Source: Emydura subglobosa (Eukaryota > Chordata > Testudines > Chelidae). Taken from it: a stretch of 64,000 bases of DNA. The stretch is from contig ML680098.1 in assembly GCA_007922225.1 (NCBI GenBank), positions 3,596,001 to 3,660,000 of the forward strand. Direction: 5' to 3'. Below, one piece after another: positions 27,750-40,092 of this stretch. The first letter of the stretch is position 1. Every line of letters starts with the position of its first letter. The position numbers and the translations under genes are program-made. The notes below the pieces were generated by a model that was given only the letters and a program-made list of their open reading frames with translations, did not search any database and was not told where the DNA came from.

Positions 27750-28190
27750 GCTGGGTCACGGGCAGCCTCTGAGAACCTCAGTATCAGGGCTGAAGGTCAG
27801 AGATCAGTCCTGTTGATCAGGCCAGATCAAAACCACAAAGTCAGAGTGCGTTACCAAATAGAGAGCATGAGGTGAGAATCGGGGTAGGGGTAGGTCAGGG
27901 TCTTTCACCGGGGTCAGCAGTAGTCTTAAGCCAAAGACAATAAACCAGGATCAGGGTTGGGATCCAAGCCTGGGTTGAGAGCCAGGACTCTGGGATCGAG
28001 GCAAGTCGTGGTGAGGAGCGGTGAGACCAGATCTAAGGAAGGTGCACACTGGAGGTCTTTATTGCCCAGACAACATCCAGAAATGACTTCCTAGTTTATA
28101 CAGGAAGCGCCAGCCAGTCAGGAAACCACAAAGTGCTGTTGCAAGGTGGGACTTCCTGCGGAGCTTAACTTCTCAGTACTTCATGGTGGC
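27750..28190. mobile_element. GC-rich block, possible LTR-retrotransposon LTR or leader
   Basis: The base composition changes sharply. The stretch is rich in GTCAGGG/GGATC words and ends with CTAGTTTATACAGGAAGCGCC and GGGACTTCCTGCGGAGC. I associate this pattern with Gypsy/Gmr1-type LTR and leader sequence in turtles, but neither LTR ends nor a target duplication were found. Confidence 0.35.
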
Positions 28191-29387
28191 AGCTTTACAG
28201 GCCCCTGCTGGCAACGAAGAAGCAGCAGCTGCCTCAAACCCACAGACACCACTGCTAGGCCTGTGGTTCTTACATTATTTTAGTAAAAAAATCACACTGC
28301 TTGCCGAAGTTATTATTAGACAACCATGCCTAGTAGGCTGGTTAGACCTTAAAATGACAGTGATAAACAGTTAGGGCGAGCACATTTTAACAAGTGTTTT
28401 AAGTATATTTATAAGAAAATAAGTACACAAAATTAATCCCAGATGAATGTCAACATTTCTGTCTGTGATGGGTGGTATGATGTAGCTGAACGTAATCCTG
28501 GTAAGGGCAACAGGAGTTGAACTAATCAGCACTGTCCAGGATGTGCTGAGCACCTACCAAGATTGTTCCCTGACAGCCTGAGCCTGTTGTCACTGAAATC
28601 TGAGACAAAACATGCTGACTTCAATCTGAGCAGGATTGAACCTTGGGTAGGTACATGAATATGCCATATGCTCTAGCTCAGTAGATGTCATTCACAACTC
28701 TCAAGTACCATATCAAATATCATATATATGACCATATCTTATACATCAAAATTTTGCAGTTCCCTTTTTCAATATATTCTAATGCCAGAAGGATAAAAGA
28801 ATCTCTAACATATTTGTAGAATAAATATCAGTAGAAGTTCCCAGTTACAAAAGGTATTCAGGAGTGGAAAATGGTAAATGCAAAAAATATTGCTTATCAC
28901 AGTCTAAAAAGAATGGAAACCCTCCATTTCTGCATAGATAATATAGCAATATGGACTAAGAAAACTCACCTGCCTATTCAAATCCTGCTTTTATAATGGG
29001 AAAAAAGAAGAGTTTGAGACTCTTTCTTGGTTCTTAATTCTGCATTGATTTATTGGCCACAAAAATAAGTAAAATTCTGTATCAGAGGTAATATTTAATG
29101 TTGGTACCTGATATTTATGATCTTACCTTTTATTTTAATCTGGCACATGATCTAATATAATTCCATTGTTCACTAATAATACACTGACTGTACAGTCTAT
29201 AACACTTTTCACTTTCAGAATGCTTCACAAATATTAATTAATTCCCAAATCATCCTGGTCACTTTGGTAAGAACAAGAAGTGACCTTAAAAATCTGTACC
29301 AGTTTGCAAGATTATACAGTTTCAGCAGAATTCATCATTACAGAGACAGCAAACAATACTGGAAACAGGAAAAACTTTCAAGATATT

Positions 29388-29407
29388 AAAAAAAAAAAAA
29401 AAAAAAA
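29388..29407. repeat. Poly-A tract
   Basis: About 20 consecutive A bases. No retroposed gene body or target duplication is visible next to it. Confidence 0.9.
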
Positions 29408-30494
29408 GTTTGCCCACTAATTATTATGTATGTATAACCAATGATGGAGCTCTGACACAAAAAGCTAGGATCAAAATTTCCAAAACTAAATTCTACTTTT
29501 AAGCACCTAAGTAAAAGTAGACAGATGTTCAAAGATGCGCCTCACCTGCAGCTCCCAGTGATTTCAGTGGAGTTTATGGATGCTTAGCACCTCTGAAAAT
29601 CAGGTCACTTATATTTAGGTGTCTAAATGTGAATTTAGGACCTGAATTTTAAACACCAGAATTTGAATTTTTTTCCCCAACTAACTTGTCCAGGCCAAAT
29701 GGGGAGTTACAGAAAATCCCACTGGATGCCTATGTGCATCTTTAGGTGCCTAAATACCTTTAAAAATCAGACCATGAGTACCTTTTGAAAGTGGGTTCCT
29801 AAGAAAATTAGCTTTAAAAAATTTTACTCTTTATTCATTAGAGCCTGTTGTCTTTCTATGTACAGTGTTAGTAAAAAAGTTAGAGGGGCTCTGATGATGT
29901 TCTCAAGTGTATGAAACACTTAGCATTAATTCATTTTCTGAGTTGAAGCATTTTGCACAGTGTAACTTTGTTGGAGTTAGTATTTTCAGAAACATTAAAT
30001 TTTCTCAATTTTCTCCCCCAATTAATGAGGGCTTTTTAAAAAAAATTGGTTTTACTGGAAAAATGTCAATAACTCGGTTACTAAATACTCTATACTTGCA
30101 CCGCGCACGTGCACTTGCATACTTGCACCTCTCCCACATCATTACCTCAAAGAGAAAAGAAAGGAGGAAATCTGTAACCTCGCATACATGTTGAACAGAA
30201 AAAAGCAGTGGAATATCAGTCAAAACTCCTTTGAAAGCCTTTGTGGCAGATGAGCAACTGCCCAATACTACCATCTGGAATATCTTTCTCTGACAAAATG
30301 ATCCACTCAAACACAGTTCCACAGATCCCTTCCAGTCTCCACAGAGCATCAACATCATCTCATGGTCAATGGTATTTAAAGGCTGTTAACTGATGTAAAA
30401 GAATCAGCATGGACACCTGCCCTCTGTGAAACCACAGGTGGAAATCCATGACCGGCTCATTCTCCAAACCATAACCAGATCTGAAACAAGCCCA

Positions 30495-31236
30495 AACAAC
30501 ACAGGTGTGTTTCCAGTGGGGTGCCGCAGGGAGAGGTTCTTGGCCTTACAGTATTTAACACTTTTTTTTTAAATGACCTGGAATAAAATATAAAATCATC
30601 AGTGATAAAATTTGCAGAGCCCAGAAATTCAGGGAGTGGTAAAAAATGAAGACAACAGGTCAATGATAGAGCGCTCTCTGTCGCTTGGTAAACTGGGCAT
30701 AAGCAAACTATATGTGTTGTTATATGGCTAACTGTATACCAGAACAAAGAATACAGGCCACAATGGAGGACTCTTTCCTGGGAAGCAGTTACTCTGAAAA
30801 AGATTTAGGGATTGTGGTAGATAATCGACTGAATATGAGCTCCCAGTGCAATGCTGTGGCCAAAAGGGCTAGCGCAATTCTTGCATGATGGACTGAAGGA
30901 GCTCAATCTCTTTAGCTTAACAAAGAGAATGTTAAAGGGTGACTTGATCTACATGGGAACCAATATTTAATAATGGAATCTCCAGTCTAGGAGAGAAAGG
31001 TATAACACAATCCAATCACTGGAAATTGATGTTAGACAAATTCAAATTAGAAAGAAGACAAATTTTTAGTAATGAGAGTAATTAACCATTGGAACAATTT
31101 AGCAATTTTAAATAAAAATTTAAAATTCTAAAAGATGTGCTCTAGGAATTATTTTGGGATGGTCTATGGGCCTGTGTTGCACAGGAGGTCAGACTAGATG
31201 ATCATAATGATCCCTTCTGGCCTTGGAATCTATGAA
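30495..31236 (+). mobile_element. CR1 LINE 3' fragment
   Basis: Near 30511 a degraded reverse transcriptase motif reads SGVPQGEVLGLTVFNTF, then NDLE. Later there is the GSSYSEKDLGIVVDNRL-like stretch (about 30781-30832), and at the 3' end GGTCAGACTAGATGATCATAATG...CCCTTCTGGCCTTGGAATCTATGAA (31188-31235), the hallmark end of one CR1 lineage. Several deletions and frameshifts, non-functional. + strand. Confidence 0.8.
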
Positions 31237-33941
31237 CCCTGAAACAGTTCAGAAAAATCCAAGAACTTCAGATGATGCCACAGCTGCCCCAACACAACCT
31301 TCTCAACAGCTGTTCCTAAAAGCAAGATTAGAGGGTGGAGAGACTGTTCGTTAACTGGGCACAAGCTTATAAACTACTCATTTGAGGGAAGCTGATATAT
31401 TGCTTTCCTGAAAGGAGACATTGGACAGTCTCTCTAAGGGACCCAATATCTCTTTGTTACAATGTCTGTTGTTCTAAGTCACAATCTGAAACTTACCCAG
31501 TTTGGAACCACAGAGAGCAACATATGCTGAAATTCAAGTGAAGATGATGTTACCTTTGCACCTCCTACCAAACAAATATCTGCTGTCAAGGCTATAGCCA
31601 ATCCAGTCAGCAGCCAATCAATTTTGTGTACTAAGTAGACTGAAGACTACTCATACTGGAAAATACTCACCTCTCTTCCAAGTAAAGACAAACCCAGGTA
31701 CATCAAACTGTCTACATTAAAAAAAAAGCGGGGTGGCTAGACTTTATTATGATACAATATTCACCATTACATAAGAGTTTATGGCTGGTGTAGCATTTAA
31801 ATGCTGAGAATTATGTCTGCGGTCATGCAAAAGAGAGATGTGATACTAGCACTTCAACCCTTGTACAGAGGGAACTTCTACTGAAGGAATGACACTTGAA
31901 GCACTATTCAGGCTAACCATGTAAAGCCTCCTATTACTTAGCAGGCTGAAGGCCATTTTAACAAATGGGTTTGAATGTAGGCATCCAAGTGACTATATAT
32001 GAGCTTAGGTGATAAAAGCTAAGCACACATGAAAAGGCTGTCCCCTTTGATCCTCTGTACCTTTATGGTAAAACTTTAGGTTTAGGCAGACATACATCAT
32101 TACTAAAGACCATCTGAGCAGGATTAATTTTAAAATGAGGAGCACTTTCCATAACCACATGAGTTGAGATATTTTACCCTGCCTAATAAGAATATACTTA
32201 CAGGTCAGGAGACTGGGCAGTGCTACAGAGAAGTTTTATAATCAAAATCAATTTCATATTAAATAGCTGAAGGAGAACAAAGAGGCAGGTAAAAATAGTA
32301 GCTGTAACTCTACATGCTTGCAATAAAAATCAGTTAAACAGGAACTTAAAAGCATCCAGGCATAATATTTTTAAGAAATACTACTCAAGCTTTGACTGTC
32401 ACAAGATAGGGCATGGTACACCAGCAGCATCTTTGTCAAAAATGAATTAGTGAGTGCTTCAGCAATAGCTAAGTCATTATAATGTCTGATAAAGGTATAT
32501 TTCCTGATTAGCTCTGATTGCTTTGCTATGTAATGTATGACCCTGAGCTGCAAGTCCTGATGTGGATAAAAATAGGGATTTTTGCCTGCGTCAGGACTAT
32601 AGTTTTAGGTTCCAAGTAGTATCATGCAAACTGCATTTTGTTATATACTTACGTTTTTCCATTATCATCTTTCTGCTAGAGGAGTTCTTGGGCCTGATCT
32701 AGGCATCAGGCTTTTAGCAACATGTTACAAAGGTTTACGAAATGCAAGTAATTTTTGAAGTTAAAATGCCATGTTCTGATTTGATAGCATTTTACATCCT
32801 CACTTCACAGGTGACAATGTCTACACTAGATGCAAGACAGTGGAGAGTCAGGCCATTTTCTCTTATATTCTCTGCAGTACTAAAGATAAATGAATAGATA
32901 AAAGGCCAAACTCTGCTCTTTTAATCTATGCAGATGGGTCTCCTTTGTCCAATAATAAAATCATCAGGTTCATTTGAGTTCTGCTCAGTGCAGGAGCCAA
33001 AGAAAGAGAATGCAAAGGTGGCTTTACACAACCTGTTGCCCTCTTCTCCTACCTAGGAGAGGGGGAGTATAATAAAGTTAAGCACATGCTTAAATGAACA
33101 GTGATGGATTTAGGCACCTGCATAAAGGCTTTGCTGAATCAGAACCTGATTGAGTAAAGTGTTGAGTGATATTACATAAGTCATAAAAGGTGGAAGCACT
33201 TCACAATGTAGTTTTAATCTAGTTTATTTAGAGTGCGTGTTCAGCTAACCTGATATATGAAAAAGACCAGTATCTCCAGTCTCTGGTGAGAATCATAGAT
33301 AGTTCTTACTGGAACAGAGTGATCCTGATATGTTTGAATATGGAAAGAATAAAAATTTGGTACCAAACTCCCCTCTCCTTACCATGATAGAATACTGGTA
33401 GGCTCATCAAGCACCCCACTATGTTTCATTTCCAACTATATCAGCCTGCTACTATTGTGCAGAGAGAGAATGGTCAATACACAAGGCATGAATAGAAGAC
33501 TAAGCAGGAAGACAGATTAAAAGAGATTAAAACATATGTATTTGATATAAATATTATCGTTTTAAAGAGACATCTAGATGAGTATCTGCCACATTTCATT
33601 AACTTACTTGACAAAGTGAACTCAACGTATTCAGAGAATGATAAATAGAATTATCAATTCTTTCTCTGATTTATTATGACAGAATAGGTAGGGTGATTTT
33701 TTCTCCTCCAAGTTCTTTATGTTTCTTCCAATAAAAATGGATATAACGTCTCTAAAAATAAACAGCCAAGAGGTTTGCATTTCATATTGTCTTCTCTGGA
33801 GAAGGCTCGACTAAAGAGAAAGGAGATCTGTTCTGCAGAATCTTGGTCAGGATGGAGCTGTTTTCATTTACAATGAAGTTTACATGGATTAACTGTATGT
33901 TCTTAATTATCTGACCTCAGGATTCTGGTTTTTTTTGTTAT

Positions 33942-33972
33942 CCCCCCCCCCTTTTTTTTTTTTTTTTTTTTT
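33942..33972. repeat. C10-T21 homopolymer junction
   Basis: A run of C (33942-33951) passes directly into a run of T (33952-33972). Low complexity. Confidence 0.9.
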
Positions 33973-34164
33973 GGCCTTAACCCACTTGTACATTGGTGGT
34001 AATGGTGGTAGTTTAAGGAGCAGAATTTTAACTTACTTTGTAAGGAGCCAGTGCCTCTTAAAAGATAATATAACAAACTTTCAATACAGAAGTGAACTGA
34101 ACATGCAAAGGAATTCGTCCACCCAGAACTCTATTGTTGTGTACTTTATACTATTTTTATAATG

Positions 34165-34930
34165 TTAATAGTAATTTTGAGATTGGAAATGCTGAGGAAA
34201 TGAAAGAAGGTTAATTGGGCTATGTCCCTGGGAAAACAATAGACTCCCAGAGGCATAAAGAATCTGTGTAAAGGGAGACTGTAGCTCTAGCTTCTTGGCT
34301 CCTTCAGCCTCCAGGTGAGCCTCTGCTCTTTCCACTGCTTCCGCCAAAGAAAACTGCCAAAATTGCTTCATCCAAGTTTGAACTCCCGCAGGCAGAACCT
34401 GCAAGAATGGCTCTGCAATAATTAGGTCCATTAGGTCCATGACTTTCCCCAGAGAGTTTATCTCCAGACTCAGCCACAGATCAGCCAGGTCCTGCAACCT
34501 CTGGGCTATCACAGAGGATCGTACTCCCTGCAGAACTTGCTCAATGGGGAATTTATGCCAGTATGCTTCTGGTGTCAGTCCTAATCTATCTAAGATGGTT
34601 GTTTTCAATTCTGGATACAAGTTTGATTGTGGGCCACTCAAAGCTCTATAGCCAGATTGAGCCTCCCCAATGAGAAAATGGCGCTGTCTTGGCTGCCTAC
34701 GTGGAGTCTTCCCAGCCCGCAACACAGGCGACCCTCTCAAAGGTTCAGAGAAAGACCTCAGCATTGTTCTCAGGCCCCAGCTTTGCCAACACCAGGCTGG
34801 GCCTTCCCAGTCCTACTACTGGAAATATCTTTTTTAGTTGCTGGAGAAACTGCTCCAGTTGGTGTTGAGACTCCTGATACTGCTGCAGGGTAGCAAACAT
34901 TTCTTTTTTACTGTTACTCCTTCAGTTTCC
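34165..34930 (-). pseudogene. Gmr1-like Gypsy retrotransposon gag relic with SCAN-like capsid segment
   Basis: On the - strand, an ORF of 199 codons (34764 to 34165) contains LIGEAQSGYRALS, then YPELKTTILDRLGLTPEAYW, IAQRLQDLADLWL, MDLIIAEPFLQVLP and AVERAEAHLEAE. This spacing of Tyr/Leu/Trp positions is that of the SCAN domain and the related capsid C-terminal domain of Gmr1-like Gypsy gag, where it mediates multimerisation. Upstream on the same strand (34900 to about 34766) another frame starts with Met and reads a Gln-rich coiled region, then LAKLGPENNAEVFL, the usual N-terminal gag motif, broken by a stop and frameshift before the SCAN-like part. No zinc knuckle, protease or polymerase follows. 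Dead element; not a host SCAN zinc-finger gene, since no KRAB or zinc fingers lie nearby. Confidence 0.75.
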
Positions 34931-35385
34931 ACTTCTCTCATTGGTGGATGAGGGGGTCACAAATCCTGCTGAATACACTAGTTGTAAAGGAGCTGCTTCC
35001 TGCTGAGGCAGACATCCTTTATCCCCAGAGTTGGTTTGCAGGCATCCTGCCCTGGTTATCCCCCTCTTGTGAGACCCTTAAGAATTCCACACTCTCTATT
35101 GTGGCTAACAGTGCCTTTGCCTGAGGCTGGTTTAAATAACAGAAATAGTTCAAACAGTCCTGAACCTAACACAAATGTTCATGATCAGCCCTGGTTCTTC
35201 TGACACACACAGACCTCTTCTTCTGTCCTGGTGTGCTCCACAAAAAGCTACCAGGCCCAGCTCTTTTTGGCTGGAGTTCAGCCCTCAGGCCCTGACTTCC
35301 TTCTCCCGTTAGCTCCACCCTGCAGCTTCCTGAGGCTCTGTATAAGCAATCCCTCCATCCAACCCAGATGTGCCACTTCAATTAT
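34931..35385 (-). mobile_element. Probable 5' leader/LTR part of the same Gypsy element
   Basis: Directly upstream of the gag start on the - strand, GC-rich and unlike the flanking AT-rich intron. The - strand has CTTATACAGAGCC (possible TATA-like) near 35340, CTTGTGAGAC-like words and no coding frame. The end near 35385 is set by the composition change. LTR ends not identified. Confidence 0.4.
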
Positions 35386-38109
35386 TAGGTTTATGCTAGC
35401 TTCAGCCCTTAGGCAATGAGTTACCTTGTTACAAATCCTTTTGTAGGATGAGGACTTTACACGCTATGAAGTTGCATCAATTTATTAGAGCAGTTTCATC
35501 ACTGGTGTAATTCCACTGAAGACAATGGCATTACAAAAATAGGATGAATTTAGTCTCCAGGAATACTTACCAATATCAAAGATATCTGAAATACTCAACC
35601 CACCCATGTTTCTTTTTAAAAAATGTAAAGAATTAAAATAATGTATTGAATTAATGAGAAATGAAGTCAAAACTCTAAATCAACCTTTAATTCAGATTAA
35701 AAATTTGGCCCAAATACTGGGGTGCATCTGAGTCATCACAATGAAGGCTGAAATCTGACTATTATGTATAAAATATTTCTCTACATGTGTTATTAATTGT
35801 TGAAAGAAAAATAATTTTAAAAAATCTAATTTACTTTTGTCCTGTTTATGGTGGTGTTTTACATTTCCAAGTTACTCAAAGAAATATCCTTCCTCCATTT
35901 ATATAGACAGATTCAATCTCTTGTTCTAATTCATTAGCCATGACCTTCATTTTATAATTTGATCCACTTCCCACCTGGTATCCCTGTGAAATCAATTAAG
36001 CTATTCACGAGTGTTAGCGTCTACCTGTGTAGATGAAATTGCAGGATCAGGGCCTACATCACAGTGCCAAATTTGCTTGAATTTTCAGCAATGCAAGGTG
36101 AATTTTTAAATTGAAAATAGAAAAACTTGAATTGAAACTTTAAAGTATGAGACAACAGAGTAATTTAGATTGTCACTTTTTTTTTTTTATTAAACAAAGT
36201 CTGTATTTCAGACTAAAATTTTTGGTAATGCCCTTTTAAGCATGCTCCCATCAAAGCAAGTCTGTTAGCCCAGATTCTGAATTATTACTACAGTATTTTA
36301 CTATCAATCAATTCTAAGTCAATTCAAAACACTTTCAATATGTTGGGTTTTTTTAAACTTCCACTGTATGAAAAGAATGGGTGGTGCAAGGGAAGGGAAT
36401 GATTATTGGCACAAAAAGGGGAAGCTGTAAATCTTCAAATCAGATACAGGACAGATTGGAACAATATGGGTTTTTCCAATGTTTCTAAGATAATGTACCT
36501 AATAACTCTCCTTGGGCAAGAAGGCAATCTGTTTTCAATCAATCTCTCTCCTAAGCAAAAATATCACTTTTATTAAAGGGAAATTTTTATTTATTTATTT
36601 TGAAACCAGAAGATTCCCTATCCGAATTGCTCTGAATTGTATCTTACAATTAGTACGATACAAGAAAATCAAAGATTCAGGGGACAGATAATGAGCAGCC
36701 TAACTTGAGTATATAAGGAAAACATAATGCCAGTGCATTCTGCCACCTTTGTATGATCCCAGTCTTTGTGCTTAAGTACAAGAAAGGTATGTGCCTGTTT
36801 CTCCACTGCGCTATGTAGTACTTTACACCAGAGCAAAGTGGCTGTAAAACGCTGTGGAATCAGAATGATGACACTTTATGTATGACTAAATGATTGTGTG
36901 ACATGCAAAGCAGTTAAAAATCTAGCTAAATACCTGTGAGTTTCTCTGTAATAGTGCACCTCCATATTGCAAACAACTTGGCTGTTGGCTTTACAGCCAG
37001 TATCTGTCCTTCAGCTTGCTCTTATAAGATGTAGAAGCTAATTAAAAACATAAAAGACACTGTTCTATGAGTTAAAGTATGTCTGAAGTCCCACCTTTCC
37101 TCCAGGAAAAAAATATCTTTTTGTTGTATAGGAACTCAATATTGTTTTGTGGAATTGCACCTGGAAGTCTTTGAAGAACAAGTGGAATCTGAAGTCTCAA
37201 AGACTTTAAAAAGCAATAATAAAATGCAGTTACCTAAACGGAAATGTTCCTATTGCCAGAAATATTATCTCAATTAAACAAGATCAAAACTTCAACTCCT
37301 AAATAGGGAGGGGCAAATAAGTCCCCTTACTGTGACTCTTAGCAACAAAACTGCTTATATTTTTTGCCATTATTTTTTATTTTCTTGTCCCTTTGCAATT
37401 CTGGGTGCAGTTTGGGAATAGATGGAGGAAGAGTATCTAAGGTACTCTTGGGAGTGGTACCGAAAGGAAACTACTACTTCCAAAGGTGTTACTTCAATTT
37501 GGCAGACTTAGCAGGTTCAGAATTTACATAAAATGCTCTGTTAAACATCAAGAATGAGTGTATCCAAACACAACATCTGAACCTTTTGAGGTTTGCTCAT
37601 CGCTAATTTGTAAATTTTTAACTTATGAGCTAGGTTCATCCATGTGTTACATGGTGGAAAGTCAGACTTGAGAGGATTTGTGAGGCATAATTCTTCTGTG
37701 ACTCTTGCAAAGCTAACTTATGCAACTTCAAAAGTGGCTAGGAAAGGGCATGCCTAGAGCAACCCTGGATTGCTTTATATGCTGTGTAAAACTGTCCTTA
37801 ACTGGCAGAACCCACAAGGGAGAGCAGCAATACAAACACCCCATGGCAAATTTTGGAACTAAACCCTAGTGACAAGCTGTAGTGGGATTTACAAACCCAT
37901 ACTGACCATAGGCAGAATGGAGAGGAAAGTCTTCCCTGCTTGTAGGCAACCAGGCTGACCACACTCCAGCACAGTGGCCAAAACTGCCAATCATGGAGGC
38001 ATGTATCCATAGCTGGGACCAATAAGGAAAACAAGCCCAGCTATAAAGGAAGGAGAACAGAGAGAGATGGGGAGTCTGAAATGGCTGGGATAGTTCAAGG
38101 TCATCAAAC

Positions 38110-40092
38110 ACATGTGAGGTATGTGGTATGTAACCTATCACTTAAATCAGCCTCTGGACCAGATGACTGAAGGATAGCTAATGTAATGCTGATTTTTAAA
38201 AAAGGCTCCAGCGGTGGTCCTGGCAATTACAGGCCAACATGCCTAACTTCAGTACGAGGCAATCTGGTTGAAACTACAGTAAAGAACAGAATTAGCAGAC
38301 ACATAGATGAAGAAAATATGTTGGGGAAGAATCAACATGGCTTTTTTAACAGGAAATCATGCCTCACCAATCTATTATAATTCTTTGAGGGTGTTAGCAA
38401 ATGTGAGAACAATGGGGATCTAGTGGATGTAGTGTACTTGGACTTTCAAAAAACCTTTGTCCATCACCAAAGGCTTGTAAGAAGAGTAAGGAATCAAGAG
38501 ATAAGAGGGAGGATCCTTTTATGCATTAGTAACTGGTTAAAAACAGGAAACAAAAGTAGGAATAAAAGGTCAGTTTTCACAGTGGATAGTGTGGGAGTGT
38601 ATTATTTGTACCCTGACCTGATGGCTACCTAGTGGACACTTACAGCAGGCCTGGTGCTGGACACCGGGTCAAGTGAGGCTGCCTACAGGGAGCTGGAAGG
38701 TGGCCACTTTCACTCAGGCGCCTCCCTGGCGGCGAGTTCCCGGGACTTGGCCGCCATCCACTAGATAGTAGAAAGTATTCAAGGTCGTAAACAAGATAGT
38801 TGTGTGAGCTAAGATGCTACCAGTAATATGTAAGCTGTTCCCGTGTGAAGTAGGTGAAATCATATAATAGCCAATCAGAAATTGTGTGACCATTGTATGC
38901 AGAGATGATAAAAAGGTATATAAGCTGGAGAACAAGATGGAATAAAGGATTCTGCTTGCAATCATATTGGTTGTTGTGCTTTATCCGTCCTGCATCCTCT
39001 GTCATCAGCAGTGGAACTCTCCCTCATCCTCTGCTATCAGCATTGGAACCCGACAGGATAGAAGTAAATAGTGAGATATCCCCTAAGGTTCTGTACTGGA
39101 GCCAGTGCTGTTCAATGTATTAATAAATTATCTGAAAAAAGGGGTAAACAGGGAGGTGACAGGATAACAAATGACAGATGAAATTCAGTGTGATAAGGGC
39201 AAAATAATGCATATTGAAAAACATAATCCCAATTTATACATATAAAATGTTGGGGTCTAAATTAGATGTTACCACTCAAGAAAGAGATCTTGGAGTCACC
39301 ATGGATAGTTCTCTGAAAACATCTGCTCAGTGTGCAGAGGCAGTCAAAAAAGTTAGTAAAATGTTAGGGACCACTAGAAAAGTGATAGATAATGAGACAC
39401 AAAATAGCATAATGCCTCTATATAAATCTGGTACACCCATACCTTGAATACTCTGTGCAGTTTTGGTCACCCCATCTCAAAAAATATATATTAGAGTTGG
39501 AAAAAGTACAGAGATGAGCAACAGAAATTATTAGGAATATGGAACAGGTACCATTTGAGGAGAGATTAAAAGGTCTGGGACTGTTCAGTTTACAAAAGAG
39601 ATGACCAAGGAAGGGATGTGATAGAGGTCTATCAAATCATGAATGATGTGGAGAAAGTGAATAGGGACGTGCAATTTACCCCTTTACATAATAGCATGTG
39701 AACCGTAGTCACCCAATGAAATGAATAGGTATTAGGTTTAAAACAAACAAAAGGAAGTACTTCTTCATAGAGCACACAATCAACTTGTCGAACTCATTGC
39801 CGGGGATGTTGTGAAGGCCAAAAGTAGAACTGAGTTTAAAAAGAATCAGATAAGTTCATGAAGGATATAACTATTAGCTATGATGGTCAGGAATGCAACC
39901 TTATGCCCTGGGTGTCACTAAACCTCCGACTGCCTGAAGTTGGAGCTGGATGACGGGATGGATCACTCAATAATTGCCCTGTTCTGTTCATTCCCTTTGA
40001 AGCATCGGCCACCAGCCATGGTCAGAAGACAGGGTACTGGGCTAGATGGACCATTGGTCTCACCCAATATGGCCATTCTTATTTTCTTAAGA
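38110..40092 (+). mobile_element. CR1 LINE 3' portion, interrupted by a solo LTR
   Basis: Reverse transcriptase remnants read IFKKGSSGGPGNYRPTCLTS and ENMLGKNQHGFFNRKSCLTN (38186-38380), VDVVYLDFQKTF and ISNWLKTGNKS (38423-38570). After the inserted LTR, EISPKVLYWSQCCSMY stands where PQGSVLGP-type residues are expected, then LDVTTQERDLGVTMDSSLK (39250-39320). The 3' end, AGATGGACCATTGGTCTCACCC...ATGGCCATTCTTATTTTCTTA (40046-40089), is the classic turtle-type CR1 terminus. Stops and deletions make it inactive. Removing the LTR and one 6-bp duplicate restores continuous CR1 order. Confidence 0.88.
38590..39055. mobile_element. Solo LTR of an endogenous retrovirus-like element, nested in CR1
   Basis: 466 bp bounded by TG (38590) and CA (39055), flanked by perfect 6-bp direct repeats GGATAG (38584-38589 and 39056-39061). 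It holds a TATA-like TATATAA at 38917-38923 and AATAAA at 38941-38946 in + orientation. TG...CA ends with a short target duplication are the signature of LTR integration followed by LTR-LTR recombination. No internal viral genes are present. The exact ERV class is not assignable by eye. Confidence 0.85.

Noticed and set aside
29388..29407. Poly-A run as the tail of a processed pseudogene
   Set aside because: No coding remnant upstream and no flanking duplication.
34439..34893. Two + strand frames over the Gypsy gag region
   Set aside because: Shadows of the - strand gag frame.
37798..38141. Overlapping small - strand frames of 78 and 91 codons before the CR1
   Set aside because: No motif, no homology recognised, and no splice context.
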